Shown one piece after another: positions 36,472 to 48,821 of a stretch of 64,000 nt of DNA. Position 1 is the first letter of the stretch. Every line of letters begins with the position of its first letter. The DNA is taken from positions 434,001 to 498,000 of the forward strand of contig KV748254.1 of assembly GCA_001692895.1 (NCBI GenBank). The letters run 5' to 3'. This stretch comes from Cenococcum geophilum 1.58 (taxonomy: Eukaryota > Ascomycota > Dothideomycetes > Gloniales > Gloniaceae). Made by a program: the position numbers and the translations under genes. The notes under the pieces were generated by a model. The model was not told the DNA's origin, searched no databases, and was given only the letters and a program-made list of their open reading frames with translations.

Positions 36472-38692
36472 CTATAGGGGGATTAGGTAGTCCTAAGGGG
36501 CTATATACCCTTAGGGGTTTCTAGGGTATTAATTATATTATCCCTCCTTTTAGCTCCTATAATACCTTTCTAAGGCTATCTCTTATATCTTATTAGTAGG
36601 TCCTCTCCTATATTAGTTAGATCTCTATAACCTAAAGGCCTTCTATATTACTATCTATTCTATTTCTATACGTAGAGTCTTCTTTAACTATAGCGCTTTA
36701 AAAGAGTATCTTTATTAGTATATAAGAGTTCCATCCAACCTCTTAATAGGCGTTTTTTTTTAGAGTTAAAGACTAAGTTATAGTCCTTAGCATTCTGCTA
36801 GTAGGTAAAGTTAGCCTTTACGGCTAGTATTTTACGGTTAGTTTGGATTTCTCTAATAAAGAAGGGTAATTTTAGTCCATCCTCTAGCTAGATAAACCGC
36901 CTTTATTATATATTTAACTAAATATTAAATAGGACATCTATTTTTAGTTAGGGATTATATTATAAAAACTTAGGTCTAAAACACAAAAGGGGATACTATA
37001 TTAGCATTATATATTAAAAGAGATATATAGCTTTAAGACGTAGGTTACCGGCTTACCAGCTTAACCACTATAGGCTTTTCTAGTTAGGTAGCTTCTATAT
37101 TTAGAAACTTAGTAATATTAATTATATAGATAGTATTTATAAAGGTAAAGCCATTTAGTTTAGTATTAACTTTATATCTATTCCAAGATACTATATATAG
37201 GGTTATAAAGTATTTACCACCTATTATCTAACTTAGGTTAATCCTTTTAAGATTAATAGGGTACCCTAAAAAGGAGTTTTCCCCTAAGGTTCTTCTTTTT
37301 CTAATTTATTAAATATTTCTCCTTTTTATATTTCCTTAATATTACCTATAACCTCTAATTCTAGGCAAGATAAGGTAAAGTATTTACCCTTTCCGTAGTT
37401 ATAGTATATAACCATAGTATGGTTAATTAGGATATTATAGTAAGTACTAGTTAAGGGCGTAGTATATAGCGGGTTAGGCGAGGATTGCGAGTTTATAGTT
37501 ATAACTACTTTTAGTATAAAAGCAATTATAGCTTATCTTTTTACCTTAGCTCCTATAGGTATAGCTAATAAGTTTTAATTACTATAGAGTCGCTTCTACT
37601 AATTAGGGTAGGCGTTAATTTACTTAAGTTCTAAATCTAATAATAGATAGTAAGCTGCGAGTCTTTTATAGGTTAGTAGGTTATCTAAAGTTATAGCGAT
37701 CTTCTTTTATAGCCTAATTATTAGTTTATTATATAGGTCTAATTAATAGTTTTTAAAGGAGACCTAGCTTTCTCCTATAAGATATAAAAATTAAGTTTAG
37801 AATTTAGTAAAGGGTTAGTTTAATTTTATTATTAGGTAATTATAGTTAGAATAGGTATCCTATACTTTATTTAGGTTAATATAAATAATAGCTAAGTATT
37901 ATAGCATTTTACTAGTAGATACAAATTAGGTAGAGAAGTTGTCCTTAAATTTAGCTTAAAGGTAACGCTAGGCACTTTTAGTAGTTTAACTAAAAAGGTA
38001 GAGCATTTTAGCTTCTTTGGAGGAGAAATAGTTATTATTAATATAGAGTTTTCCTTATACTTAAATCCTCTAATTCTTAAAGGTAGGGTTTATTTTATTA
38101 GATAGTGGTTAGGGGTTAGAGAGCTTAATAGGCTTCAATTACTCTATTATTATATTTATACTCTCTAGTATATTATATTTAGTAAAGTAAATAGGTTATC
38201 TAAGGCTTTAAAAAGAGAAAGCTAGGCTATTTTATAGGGATATAAGGCTTTCTAGGATCTTTTATAGAGCCTCTTATATAGTTTTTACTTTAAGATAATT
38301 AGCTTTTTATCTGGCTATAAGGGCGCAAATCTACTTATATATATTTACAGCGTTATTATTATCTTTAATTTCTAATCCTAGCTAGATTTTAGGTTCCTCT
38401 TAAGTAAAGGTAGTTCTCTTAGATAAGCTTGCTTTAGGTACCATTATTAGCTTATTAAGGGTTATTAAAATTATATAATTTAATTATAATTCTAGGGTTC
38501 TTTTAGAGGTATAGGTTAAATATAGTCTAGCCTATAAAGTAGGATATTATTAGGGCCGTCCTAGGCGGTATAAGGTAAGTAACTTTTAGTGTCTAAGTAT
38601 AACGCGTTAACGCGTCGTTACGGGTAGCGGTTTTCTTAGGGTAGGATATTTTTAAGGCCTCCTAAGGCAATATAGGGGTAAGCTTAGTATAA
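36472..38692 (-). pseudogene. Gypsy-A 5' part: gag and upstream pol relic
   Basis: This is the right-hand piece of Gypsy-A, between the Gypsy-B insertion and the 5' LTR. By position it should hold gag and the protease or N-terminal reverse transcriptase on the minus strand. The sequence is heavily decayed, and I could not read a protease or zinc-knuckle motif with confidence, so the content is inferred from the element's order. Confidence 0.55.
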
Positions 38693-38892
38693 TATTACGG
38701 TTTAAACCAATGCCTCTAAATCGAAGCTTAAATAAATACTATATTATAAAAATACTAAGCTAAGGAGAAGGAAAAGGAGTTGCTAAGACTAATATAAATA
38801 AATATATAGAATAACTGCTAAGGCGCTAGTAGTAAGCGAGCGAATTATAGAGTAGGTAGAATTTAACAGGTAACGTACCTAGCGCTATTACA
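38693..38892 (-). repeat. Gypsy-A 5' LTR (200 bp)
   Basis: This is the partner of 18740-18956, starting TATTACGG and ending GCTATTACA, immediately before the right CTTAT duplication. Confidence 0.85.
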
Positions 38893-39020
38893 CTTATAGA
38901 GCTATAATAGTTAGTTAGCTATAAGATTACAGCTAGCTAATAGCTCGCTGCCTTAATAGTAAGATTTAGTAGTAAGTTAAAGCTTTTAGTAAAAGTTAAG
39001 GGTGTTTAGATCTTTAGCTA
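38893..39020 (+). mobile_element. Outer hAT copy, continuation after Gypsy-A
   Basis: From CTTATAGAGCTATAATAG onward the sequence matches hAT-1 on both sides of its LINE insertion (40774-40799 joined to 50554-50650): AGTTAGTTAGCTATA, GCTAATAGCTCGCT, TTAGTAGTAAGTTAAAGCTT. It thus gives the uninterrupted form of that hAT region. Similarity fades near 39020, where Gypsy-C begins, so Gypsy-C probably inserted into this hAT copy. Confidence 0.7.
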
Positions 39021-39080
39021 ATATAGCAATGCTAAAGTACGCCACTTACTACATTCTATAGACCCTAACTTCTACCAACT

Positions 39081-39183
39081 AATTAGGATTTTCCATACCA
39101 GGTATAGAAAATCGCTATTAGCTTACTTACTACTAGCGCCTTAGCGGCCCTCGCGATATATCTACCTACTACCCTTAATTCTT

Positions 39184-39214
<31 letters not shown>

Positions 39215-39280
39215 GCTTAGTATCTCTATTAGATAGCAATCTACAAGCTTTGGTTTAGAGGTATTTATATAAGCCGTTAT
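39081..39280 (+). repeat. Gypsy-C 5' LTR, probable
   Basis: In sense orientation this matches the reverse complement of the Gypsy-A LTR: CTTACTACTAGCGCC, AGCTTAGTAT, TAGAGGTATTTAT and GCCGTTA in order. The left end is uncertain because a 45-bp palindromic repeat (39081-39125) lies at or within it. A pure (CTT)11 microsatellite occupies 39181-39213. Confidence 0.55.
39181..39213. repeat. (CTT)11 microsatellite in the Gypsy-C LTR
   Basis: Eleven uninterrupted CTT units lie where the related LTRs at 18740 and 1843 have only short A/G-rich or AGAAGAAG sequence on the opposite strand. The expansion is therefore specific to this copy. Confidence 0.95.
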
Positions 39281-39299
39281 CTTATACTAAGCTTTCCCT

Positions 39300-40694
39300 A
39301 TATTGCCTTGGAAGGCCTTAATAATATCCTACTCTAAAAAAGACCCTTATCAGTAATAACGCGTTATACTTAGATATTAAAACAACTCTATATTGCCTAG
39401 GAAGGCCTTAATAATCTCCTACTTATAATCTAAACTGTACTTAACCTGTACTCTTAAAAGAACCCTAAAATTAAAACTAAATTGTATAATTTTAATAAAC
39501 CTTGGAAAGCTAATAATAGCACCTAAAGCGAGCTTATATAAAAGAGTTGCCCTAATTTAAAAGAAACATAAGATCTAATTAGGATTAAAAATTAAAGATA
39601 ATAATAATATTATAGATATATATAAACAGATTCGTGCCCTTATAGCTAATTAGAAAGCTAACTGTCTTTAAGTTTAAAGTATATAGGAGACCCTATAAGA
39701 GATCCTAGATAGCCTTTAGGCTTTATAAAGGAGCTTAACTTCCCCTGCCTAAAGTTCTAGTTAACCTATTTACTTTACTAAATATAATCTACTAGGCAAT
39801 ACAGATATAATAGTAAGATAATTAAAATTTATTAAGCTCCTTAACCCCTAATTACTATCTAATAGAATAAACCCTATTTTTAAGAATTAGAGGATTTAAG
39901 TATAAGGAAAGCTCCGTATTAACTATAACTATTTCCTTTTTAAAGAAGCTAAAATACTCTACCCTATTAGTTAAACTACTAGGGACGCCTAATAGCACCT
40001 TTAAGCCAAGTCTAAGGACAAGTCCCCTATCTAATTTATATCTATTAATAAGATGCTATAGCACCTAGTGGCTATCTATATTAACCTAAATAAAGTATAG
40101 AATACCTAGTATAACTATAATTACCTAATAATAAAACCAAACTAACCCTTTACTAAATTCTAGACTTAATTCCTATATCTTATAGGAGAAGGCTAGGTTT
40201 CCCTTAAAAACTATTATTTAGATTTATACGATAAGGTAATAATCTAGCTATAAAAAAAGATTGCTGTAACCTTAAATAACCTACTAATATATAAAAGACT
40301 TATAGCTTATTGCCTATTATTAAACTTAAAATTAAAGCGGATTAACGCCTGCCCTAATTAGTAGAAGCGACCCTATAGCGATTAAAACTTATTAGTTATA
40401 CCTATTAAAGCTAGGGTAAGAAAATAAGCTATGACTGCTCTTATACTAAAAGCGGTTATAACTATATACTAGCGAGCCTCGCTTAACTAGCTACGTACCA
40501 CCCCTTTAACTAGTACTTATTATAATACCCTAATTAACCCTACTTTAGCTATATGCTATAACTATAATAAGGAGGGCTACTTTACCTTATTTTGCCTAGA
40601 GCTAAAGGATATAGGCAATATTAAGGAGATAGAGGAAGGAAAAGTATCTAATAAGTTAGGAAAAGAAAAACTTTAGGGAAAGGCTCCCTTTTAG
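39300..40694 (+). pseudogene. Gypsy-C gag relic
   Basis: Coding-like sequence behind the LTR on the plus strand. Around 40430-40475 a degenerate zinc-knuckle-like string reads CSYTKSGYNYI, where the second cysteine and the histidine may have become tyrosine. The frame has many stops. It ends at the target duplication of hAT-1; protease follows on the other side. Confidence 0.6.
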
Positions 40695-40929
40695 GGTACC
40701 CTTAGTGTGTCTAAGAGTTAGCGTCGCTGCTAGCGTCGCTGCCAAGAGGCTAATAACGTAAGCAATTAGCGAGCTTATAGAGTTATAACAGTTAGTTAGT
40801 AACACAAATCTTTGCAAAAATTTAATTTTTAAAATAACTCTACAACTCTAACTCCTAGCGGTTTAAATTAAGCTGTATTCTTCTTATAAGCCCTCTAGCT
40901 ATTGACTAATACCCAGAGATAGCCAAAAA

Positions 40930-42400
40930 AAAAAAGGGTTGGTGGCCTAAAGTAGGACGCGTCGACCCAAACTATAACGCGCACGGTTAAAACTTCACGG
41001 TTAAAATCGCCAAGATCCTTAAATTTAGTACTCTGCCGCACGAAAAAGCAGATAAAAAGGCCCTCCTGTATAGGGTATACAACCCCTTCTTTAATTTAGT
41101 GTTAAAATACGTTTAAACAGCCCTTAAACAGCCCTTAGGAAAGAAACTAAAAGAGACCCTTATGCGTCTTAAATACTAAATAGAAGCTATTAAGAATACG
41201 GTTGAATATATTAAATATAATTAAGAGATAGCTACTCCCCCTACCGTATAAAATAGGAGCCTATAGTTAGCCGTTTAAAGCTAGGCGAACGTTGCTATAG
41301 CTACACTACTGCCCCCGTCCGTATAGTTACGTCTCTTTATAAGCGTTACCCTAACTCTAGCCGCACCGGAGTACGGATGCGTAGTTATTAAATTTAGTAA
41401 AAAGGCTAATATAGAGGTCCTTTAGAGCCTTAGAGAGCCGTATAAAGTTATCTAAAAGAAGCTAAATAACGCCCTGTCTAAATTAGGTAACGCTCTGGTA
41501 AATAAGGCATAGATTACCGCGTTAAAGATCCTTAGATTTAGAGACGTTCTTATATTCGCTAAGACGCTAGCGTAAGTAAACGACCTGCGTAGATATGGAG
41601 ATAAGTAGGAAAAAATACTAGGAAGGAGCTCTTAAGTAATAAAACCTATATACAGAGTAGTAGCATATAGCGTACTAATATAGTCCGTTACCGATATAAA
41701 TAAGAAGGCTGTAATTAGAAAGTTTAAGCTAGAGAACTATAGGGCACTTAGCAACTATAGGATTATTAATTAGAGGTAGCTAAAGCCTCTAAAGGAGAAA
41801 CAGAGAGACGTATTTCTAGTGCTAGAATTTAAGACTGTACTAGGCGCGAACACCATAATCTATACGGAGGTCCTCTGCTAAGATAGCACCTATAAGAGAA
41901 CTAAAAAATCCAATCGCGCCTGCTAGGTAAGGCGATATTTTAAATGCTACTAATACGGATATATAGGAACCTAATATCGCGAAATAAAAATATACGGACG
42001 ATGCGCCGCTTAAAATTATAATATAAAAGACTGCAAGGCCAAATAGGCTAAGTGCTGTCTCTGCTAAGGTAAGTATACCACCTGGTCGCCAGCCTGCTCT
42101 ATCTATAGGAAGGAGACGGCATGCGTAGAGGAAGCGAAAGTTAGACTCTGTGTAAACCTATACTGGCCTAAGAACCTAGTATATATCTTACTAGGGCTAT
42201 TTAAAATAGGGAGTAGAAGTAGTAGCTGGCTAAGCTATCTACCTCTAATATCGCAGATAATAGATAGCATAGTAGATATGTTAAATAATCTAAACGCTAT
42301 AGATGTAATAGACATAACGTAAGGATAGAAGAGACCCGCAAATAGCCTAATAAATAGCCTAATTGGAAAAAAGAACTAAGGAGAGGAAAGGGGATGTAGT
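40930..42400 (+). pseudogene. Tad1-type LINE ORF1 relic
   Basis: The plus strand encodes a decayed gag-like protein with clustered cysteine knuckles at about 41940-42110: CYxYGYIGTxYREI, GRCAA, then KCCLCxGKYTTWSPAC, matching the CCHC series at the end of LINE ORF1 proteins when tyrosine is read as former histidine or cysteine and stops as glutamine. The first part (about 40930-41700) is rich in K, E and A. The start and end are approximate. It would bind the element's RNA. Confidence 0.72.
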
Positions 42401-44929
42401 ATAAACCTAAACCTAATGTAAAGGGAAACCTTACCGATATGGGCAACGGAAGAAGAAGTAAGACTTATTTTAAAACCTAAATTAACTAAAAAGAATAAGA
42501 AAGAAAAAGATAAAGCTAAAGAAGGCTTTATACCTAGAATAAGTTAAAGTAAACACGTAGTAAGGAAAGAGAAAGAGAAGGAAAGAATTAAAATTGTTAT
42601 AGACCTATAAGCAGGGATTAAAGATAATAGAGGCTCTAACTTAAGTAGGAGCTTGCAGTACTTTATAAGGAGTTAAGGAAGGGCAACTAAACTACTATAG
42701 ATAGATATATCTAGCCGCCCCTAATGACGGAAAACCCGGGTATCTACACTATTAAGGTCCTATAATATAATATAGGAAAAAGCTATACGCGAATATAGGA
42801 GCTTCTGTAAGATAAATAAGCCTAGTAATATAACGTAATTGCTATTTAGGAGGCATGGTGTAGTAAGAGGCCTAAAAGGGACCTCCCTATAATAACTAAT
42901 CCAATTAGTAATAGGTTCTACCTATATTACCTACCCTACTAGGGGACATGGATATGCCTTTTTATTAATAGAAGTATCCTAATTAGATACCTCTATATAG
43001 TAGATTACGGCTATAACCTAGTAGCGGTATTAATTATAAACTAAGGAGAAGAATAGTAGTATATAGTTACTGTCTTTAATATATATAACCCAAACCCTCT
43101 CCTACTGTATAATCGATTGGACGGCCTCCTAAGAGGATATATATTCCCAAAATTAAATAACGCCCTAAGAAGAGTAAGCGGCCCAAATTACAGTATAGTA
43201 GTTATAGGGGATTTTAATCTCTACTACCCTAAATGGGGAGGACCTAAAGCTAAGTGTAACTATAGAGCTATAGTAAACTACCTTATAGAAGTAATAGAGA
43301 ATAACGACCTTAAACCAGGATTTAAGGAAGGACTAGTTATAAGGCTAGTAAAAGGAGCAGGTATAAACCTATCCACAATTAACTTTAGCCTTATTACCCT
43401 AGACGTAGCAGATTATCTAATTTAGTTAGGTGTTAATAAGGAACTTAATAAGGGATTTAATTACCTTCCAATTGAAACTGTATTCGGATATTAACTAAAA
43501 AGGGAAGAGACGCCAATATGGCAACTTTTTAAGAAAATAAATAAGGAGATATTCTATGATGTGCTTTAGGAACTCCCAGAAGTACCTCCCTACCTCTAAC
43601 TCCTACTCCTATAAACCTAAATTAATAAAATAGTTACCTAAATCATCAACATCCTTATAAAAGCAGCGGAACTATCTACGCTAATTACTAAGCTAAGCCT
43701 AAGATCTAAACTAGGATGGTCGGAAAATTGCTTAAAAGTAATTAAAGCAGAAAGATATATACGTAGGCGCTTTGATAAACGCCTTATAGAAGAGAACTAC
43801 ACCGTATTGCAACTAGTAAGACGAGAAAAAGCTAAAGCTATTAAGAAAGCCATAAAGCTAAAATATAGGGAAAGAGTTAATGAGGTTAAAGATATAAAGG
43901 GACTGTAGTCCTTATACGCCTGGGCTAAGAAACGGAACATTATAAAAATAACGTTTACCTTAGACATTAAAGACGTAATGGAAACGCCACAGCGCACAGT
44001 AAAAGGAAAGACGGCAGCCCTAAGGGGATCTTTCTTCCCTATACCCCTAGTTATAAATTTAAGGGATATATATAAATACCAATACGCTAACCTATTATAG
44101 GTACCGGAAATTAACGTATAGAAAGTAAAAGAAGCAATTAGAGTAACTAGCCCTAATAAAGCCCTAGGAGAAGATTAGCTACTGAGCTAAATACTATATA
44201 AAGCTATACTGGAATTAAAAAAGCTACTTACCTAACTATTTAACTACTTCTTGGCATAAGGGTACTGCCTAGCCCACTTTAGACGATTAATTATAGTAGT
44301 ACTACGAAAACTAAAGAAAGGAGACTTTAAAGACCCCAAAATGTATAGGCCGATCGCCCTTTTAAATATACTGGGTAAGGTTATGGATAAGATACTTATA
44401 AAGCGGATACTATTTATAGCAGACGCCTACGGTATGCTGCTATATACGTATATAAGAGGTAGGGCAGTAGCCGGATATAAGTACGTAGTACACCTTTTTA
44501 TAAAGAAGATATACGCCGCATAGCAAATAGAAGAAGAAGACGTAGTAAGTCTGCTTATACTAGACGTAAGTAGAGCGTTTAACAACGTATTATATAGGAG
44601 ACTTATTTACTACCTTTAAAAATAAAGAATTCTAATATAAATAATTAACTGGATTAACAGCTTTTTAAGTAGAAGATTTACCTACATTAAATTGCTAGAG
44701 GAAATATTAGATTACTTCCCTACCCTAACTGGAATCCTATAAGGCTTACCTATATCGCTAATACTCTATCTCTTCTATAATGTAGACCTCTTAGATATAA
44801 TTATAGATAAGGACGGACTAAGACATAGCCTTATTATAGGTTATATCGATAATATAAGCATTATAGTTAACGGGAAAAGTACAGAAGAAATAATAAGTAC
44901 GTTAGAAATATTATATTAAAGAGCGGAAA

Positions 44930-47900
44930 CGTAGGCGTAGACTTGCTAACAATTAATTAATTAATCTAACGACCCTTCCGCTTGATTGATTGCCTATTTT
45001 AGTAGCCTCTTAATTAATTAATTAATTGTATAGATTATGTAATACATGCAAAATTTAATATAGCTTCGCCCTATAGTAGATTGTTGCCCAAAAAGGTCCT
45101 CCAGTAGCTAAAATCTTGCTAATTATAATATATTAATCGTCGGAGTCGTTATAGGGGTAGCCGATAAGGCAGCTTGTATAGAGGGAGAGTCTATATCTGA
45201 GTCTTAGCATGGTATTAAAACTTATAAAGTAAATGTAGGAGTGGAAGAAGTACCTGCCAAATCGTTAGATACTGCCCCAAGATAAATTAATCTACTTACT
45301 TATTAGTTTAACGACCTTTCTAAACCTTATACGCTTTTAGGAGCGCCTATATTAAATTACTATAATTATATTTGGACTTATCTTTAATCTATAAGGTTTA
45401 AGTAGATTACCAGCCTTACTAAAGACTTGTTTATAGTTAGTGCTAGCTGCTAAAATAGTAAGGATATTAAGGGCGAACTAAGCAAGTTATAGAAACCCTG
45501 GTTAATGCAGCAGCTAGTATTAAATTAGATTATCCGCTAAGGGGTGTTCTTTTAGAAGTAGATTAAGGAGCTTTTAGCGCTTATATTTATTATTATAAGG
45601 AGTTTTACTAGGTATAGTTACTCTAGTATATGCAGTAATATAGTCCTCGCGGCCGGAAGAAGCTCGTATACGCTTTAGAGGGGGGGATTAGTAGATAATA
45701 TAATTAATTACTCTTTATACGATTTCCAAAGCCTCTTAAATATAGCATCGCCGTTAATTAACTACTGTGGTTTATCGCGCTAAGCATTATAGCAGAAGCG
45801 CTTAAGGTAAGGATGTAGTAGAACTGCTATATAATAAGCTGGCGTCTTATTAAGCTTCTTAAAGTAGGTCAACAGCTTCTTCTACCTAAGGTTAATATTA
45901 ATCTTAGCGTGATCTTCCATAGCTTCCTAGGTAGGATAATTCTCTAGAGTTGCCTCTATAAGTCTATCCTTCCTCTCCTTAAATACCTTAAGCAGCTAAT
46001 TAAATATAGGTATAACCTCTTAAATAGCGCCGTAGCGGCTAGCCTTGCCTTTACCCTCTAGAAGGCCTATAGCTGTACTAATTAGGCAAAGGATATTAAT
46101 GAAGTTGTTAATAATCCGCTAGTTATTTGCATTGAGGCCGCTAACTTTAATATAGAGGCGCGCGTTAGGTAGAGGCTTGCCCCAAGCTTATAGCAATACA
46201 ACTTCCTTCTTATATTTATTGATTTAATACTATGCAAAGGCGTTTAACGGCTCTTAGAGTTCGGCCGCGTATGTAAAGGCTTTATAGTAGCTATTCTACC
46301 TAGTCTTAACGGGCTTAACTAATTACTTAATTTTAAAGTTCTACTGGCGAAGACGCTTATTTTTATTACGCTGGAATGATTTAAACAGCTAATTAAGTTA
46401 AGGGGTATTAATAGAGTTAATAAGATTGTAGAGCGTACCAAGAGGGCCTTCTTTGCGCTACTTAGTAAGAAACTGCTCTTCCTCCTAGTAGATTTTAGTG
46501 AGTTGCTTATATAACCGACCTACTCTATATAGGAGCGACTTACTAGTATATTCTCGTCGCTATTTTTAAACGACTCCTTATTCTTGCCCTATATAATTGA
46601 CTAAGCGATAAGATTAAGGACGTGGTAAGCACAGCGAGTTCGTCTATATTCTTTAGTAAAGCCATATTTAACGGCAAGGGTGTTAAGCGCAGTGTTGTTA
46701 TTTAAAGCGTTATCTATAATAAAGTAGCCAAGCTATTCCTTACTAATATTAAAGCTATCTAATATATTCCTAACGACTTCTATATAATTAATACTAGAGT
46801 GGCGGCTAAGCTGCTCTAGAAGGGCAATTAGATAGTTAACTATACGCCCTCCTTAGTTTAAATAGTGAATATATATACCTATAAGAGCGTATTTACTATT
46901 CCGAGTTGTCTAGCCATTAAATAAGATATAAACTAGTAAGTTTGCGCTTATAAGCTCCTTCCGAACTAAGGGCAAAAATGCTTAATATTTGGCTATAATG
47001 TAATCTGCTACTAACTGGTAATTTCGCTATAGAATACGCTCAGCCTTAGGGTTGGCCGCAGTAATTAGATTACGGAAGGTAGGGGTTTCGAACTTGCGGA
47101 GGGGGTAGGTGTTTTTAATAAGCTAATTAATGGCTAATTGCCTAAATTAAGTTATGTTAAAGCCACCAATTAGCTTATTCGCGACAGCCTATAATACTTT
47201 ATAGCCCTCTACCTAGAGGCTTTTAAGGACTATTTGCTAGCTCTTCTTACTCTTAAAGGTTATTTTTCTATTCTTATTATAGCTATAGCCTCTAGTATTA
47301 GCTTTAAGATGTCTAGCAGCTACTGAGGTCGCTCTAATAATATCGTATTGGCCTACCCCGCCGCAGTTAATAATTTTATAGGTGTGGTAGTATTTGTAGA
47401 TAAAGACGATCTGGTTTATATTAACGCGACTTTGGTATTAGTAGCCATATTTAAATATCTAGCTAGGTGTCCGCTTAGAGCTATAATAAGGCTTTTATAG
47501 ATCTAGAAGGCGCTTCTAGTTAATGCTATTATAGTTGTTAATATTACCGCCGGCATTAATTTTAGGTGTATTGTCGGCTAGTATAGCAACTTCGAAGAGC
47601 GCTAATATAGGAGTTTCGGGTTAGAGAGTGTTAGCCGCATATAGGTTTAACTTAGTAAGGTCCTAGCTTATTATAATAGTAAGGAATAAGGGTTAGGTAT
47701 GCGGTAGTTAGGTTAATTACTAAAGAAAAGTATTAGGGTAGAAATTAAGGACGATGCAAAGGTGCATTTGGGGTTAATTTAGGGCGGAAAAACGTTTTAA
47801 ATAGGTTTAGTGGTTGCTTAAAGTAGACTAATTGCTATATTTATACTTAGCCCTACGAATAAAATTAATACTGTAATACTAAAAGTCTATTACGAACCCT

Positions 47901-48079
47901 ATATCCACCACCTATATAAATATGCAATTGATATATAATTAATTAATTAATTAGGGCCTTAGCAGATCGATTGATTCCAAATTTTAAGCCTCTTTTAATT
48001 GATTGATTAATTGCTTATAAGCAATCAATTAATTAATCTTAATTAGGTCCGCTTAATTGTTAATAAGTCTACGTAGGCG
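44930..48079 (-). mobile_element. hAT-3 DNA transposon inserted in the LINE
   Basis: The element (44938-48071, 3134 bp) has terminal inverted repeats (TAGACTTGCTAACAATTAA and TAGACTTATTAACAATTAA) and an exact 8-bp duplication CGTAGGCG at 44930-44937 and 48072-48079. AATTAATTAATT-rich subterminal blocks lie inside both ends. Its termini differ from those of hAT-1, so it belongs to another hAT family. The transposase reads on the minus strand. Confidence 0.95.
45650..47700 (-). pseudogene. hAT-3 transposase relic
   Basis: On the minus strand near 46650-46750 the decayed frame gives LGYFIIDNALNNNTAL followed by RCAYHVLNLIA; these are the LGYFxxDNAxNNDTA and RCxGHxxNL blocks of the hAT catalytic core. 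Near 45770-45870 it gives TPAYYIAVLLHPYLKR, part of the C-terminal dimerisation region of hAT transposases. The enzyme would cut and paste the element. Multiple stops show it is inactive. Confidence 0.82.
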
Positions 48080-48474
48080 TATAGATACGCCTTAGTATTC
48101 GCACTATAGAAATATAAACTTATTTACTTTATCTAACTAGGAAAGAAAGTAATAGAAGAGCAATAAAAACGTCCTTTAGTGCTTATACTAAAGGACGGGA
48201 GGACTTAAACGATAAAACTAATAACTAAAGCCCGCTACCTTAGAGTTATACTAAACAATAAGCTTATAGAAAGAGCCCACCTAGATTATATAGTAGAAAG
48301 ATTAACGGGATAACTAGTATGCCTTTTAGGCATAGCAGGATCTATATAGGGCATTATAATAAGACATATATATCAGCTATACATTGCCACTATCCTACCG
48401 CGAATACTATACGCAGCCTCCTGCTAATATATACTAAATAGAGGACATGGGATTGCTAATAGGGGAAAAAAGTA

Positions 48475-48821
48475 TATCCCTTACACTGTTGTTTACGTCC
48501 TATAAATTGTGGCCCGTGCGTGCTAATCAATAAGCTGCATTCCCAGGCGGTCAATCGTTCTGCCACATCACCAAAGTTTTGAGCTGCCTTCGCGCCCGCG
48601 CCCGGTAAGACCTAAATTAACACCTCTGCTTCGCATCCAAGAGCCTGCAATTATAGAGCGTCGCGGCGGTCAGTCAATTAACTCCACAACTAGCTCTATA
48701 ATTACCAATCGCGTCGACAGATCTACTTATAGAGAGCCCTCAGCATTATAGGCTCGCACTTTGATGTTCTTGATCGCGCGCACGGGCCACATTTTATATC
48801 ACATTAACAATGCAAGGGATA
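48475..48821. mobile_element. MITE, copy B (347 bp) inserted in the LINE
   Basis: The inverted ends are about 46 bp. The left end starts TATCCCTTACACTGTTG and reaches TGTGGCCCGTGCGTGC; the reverse complement of the right end starts TATCCCTTGCATTGTTA and reaches TGTGGCCCGTGCGCGC. The ends match copy A at 1214-1369, but the interior here is longer and has ordinary composition with little RIP. It interrupts the LINE between reverse transcriptase and RNase H, which dates it as a late insertion. It has no coding capacity. Confidence 0.9.

Larger units (their letters stand above)
18740..38892 (-). mobile_element. Gypsy-A LTR retrotransposon, split by Gypsy-B
   Basis: The LTRs at 18740-18956 and 38693-38892 are flanked by the same 5-bp target duplication CTTAT (18735-18739 and 38893-38897), which sits in the hAT sequence. 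Reverse transcriptase and RNase H motifs read on the minus strand, so the 5' LTR is the right one. Beside the left LTR a purine-rich tract on the minus strand (AAAAAGGGGGGTAAT, about 18957-18971) is the expected polypurine primer. The body is interrupted at 22388-36466 by Gypsy-B. Removing that leaves about 6.1 kb, a normal size for a gypsy element. Confidence 0.88.

Noticed and set aside
39181-39213. CTT array considered as part of a CRISPR-like or regulatory array
   Set aside because: It is a simple trinucleotide repeat in an LTR; no spaced repeats and eukaryotic context.
47080-47105. TTTCGAACTTGCGG string as a possible tRNA B box
   Set aside because: No cloverleaf arms could be paired around it, and it lies inside the hAT-3 transposase relic.
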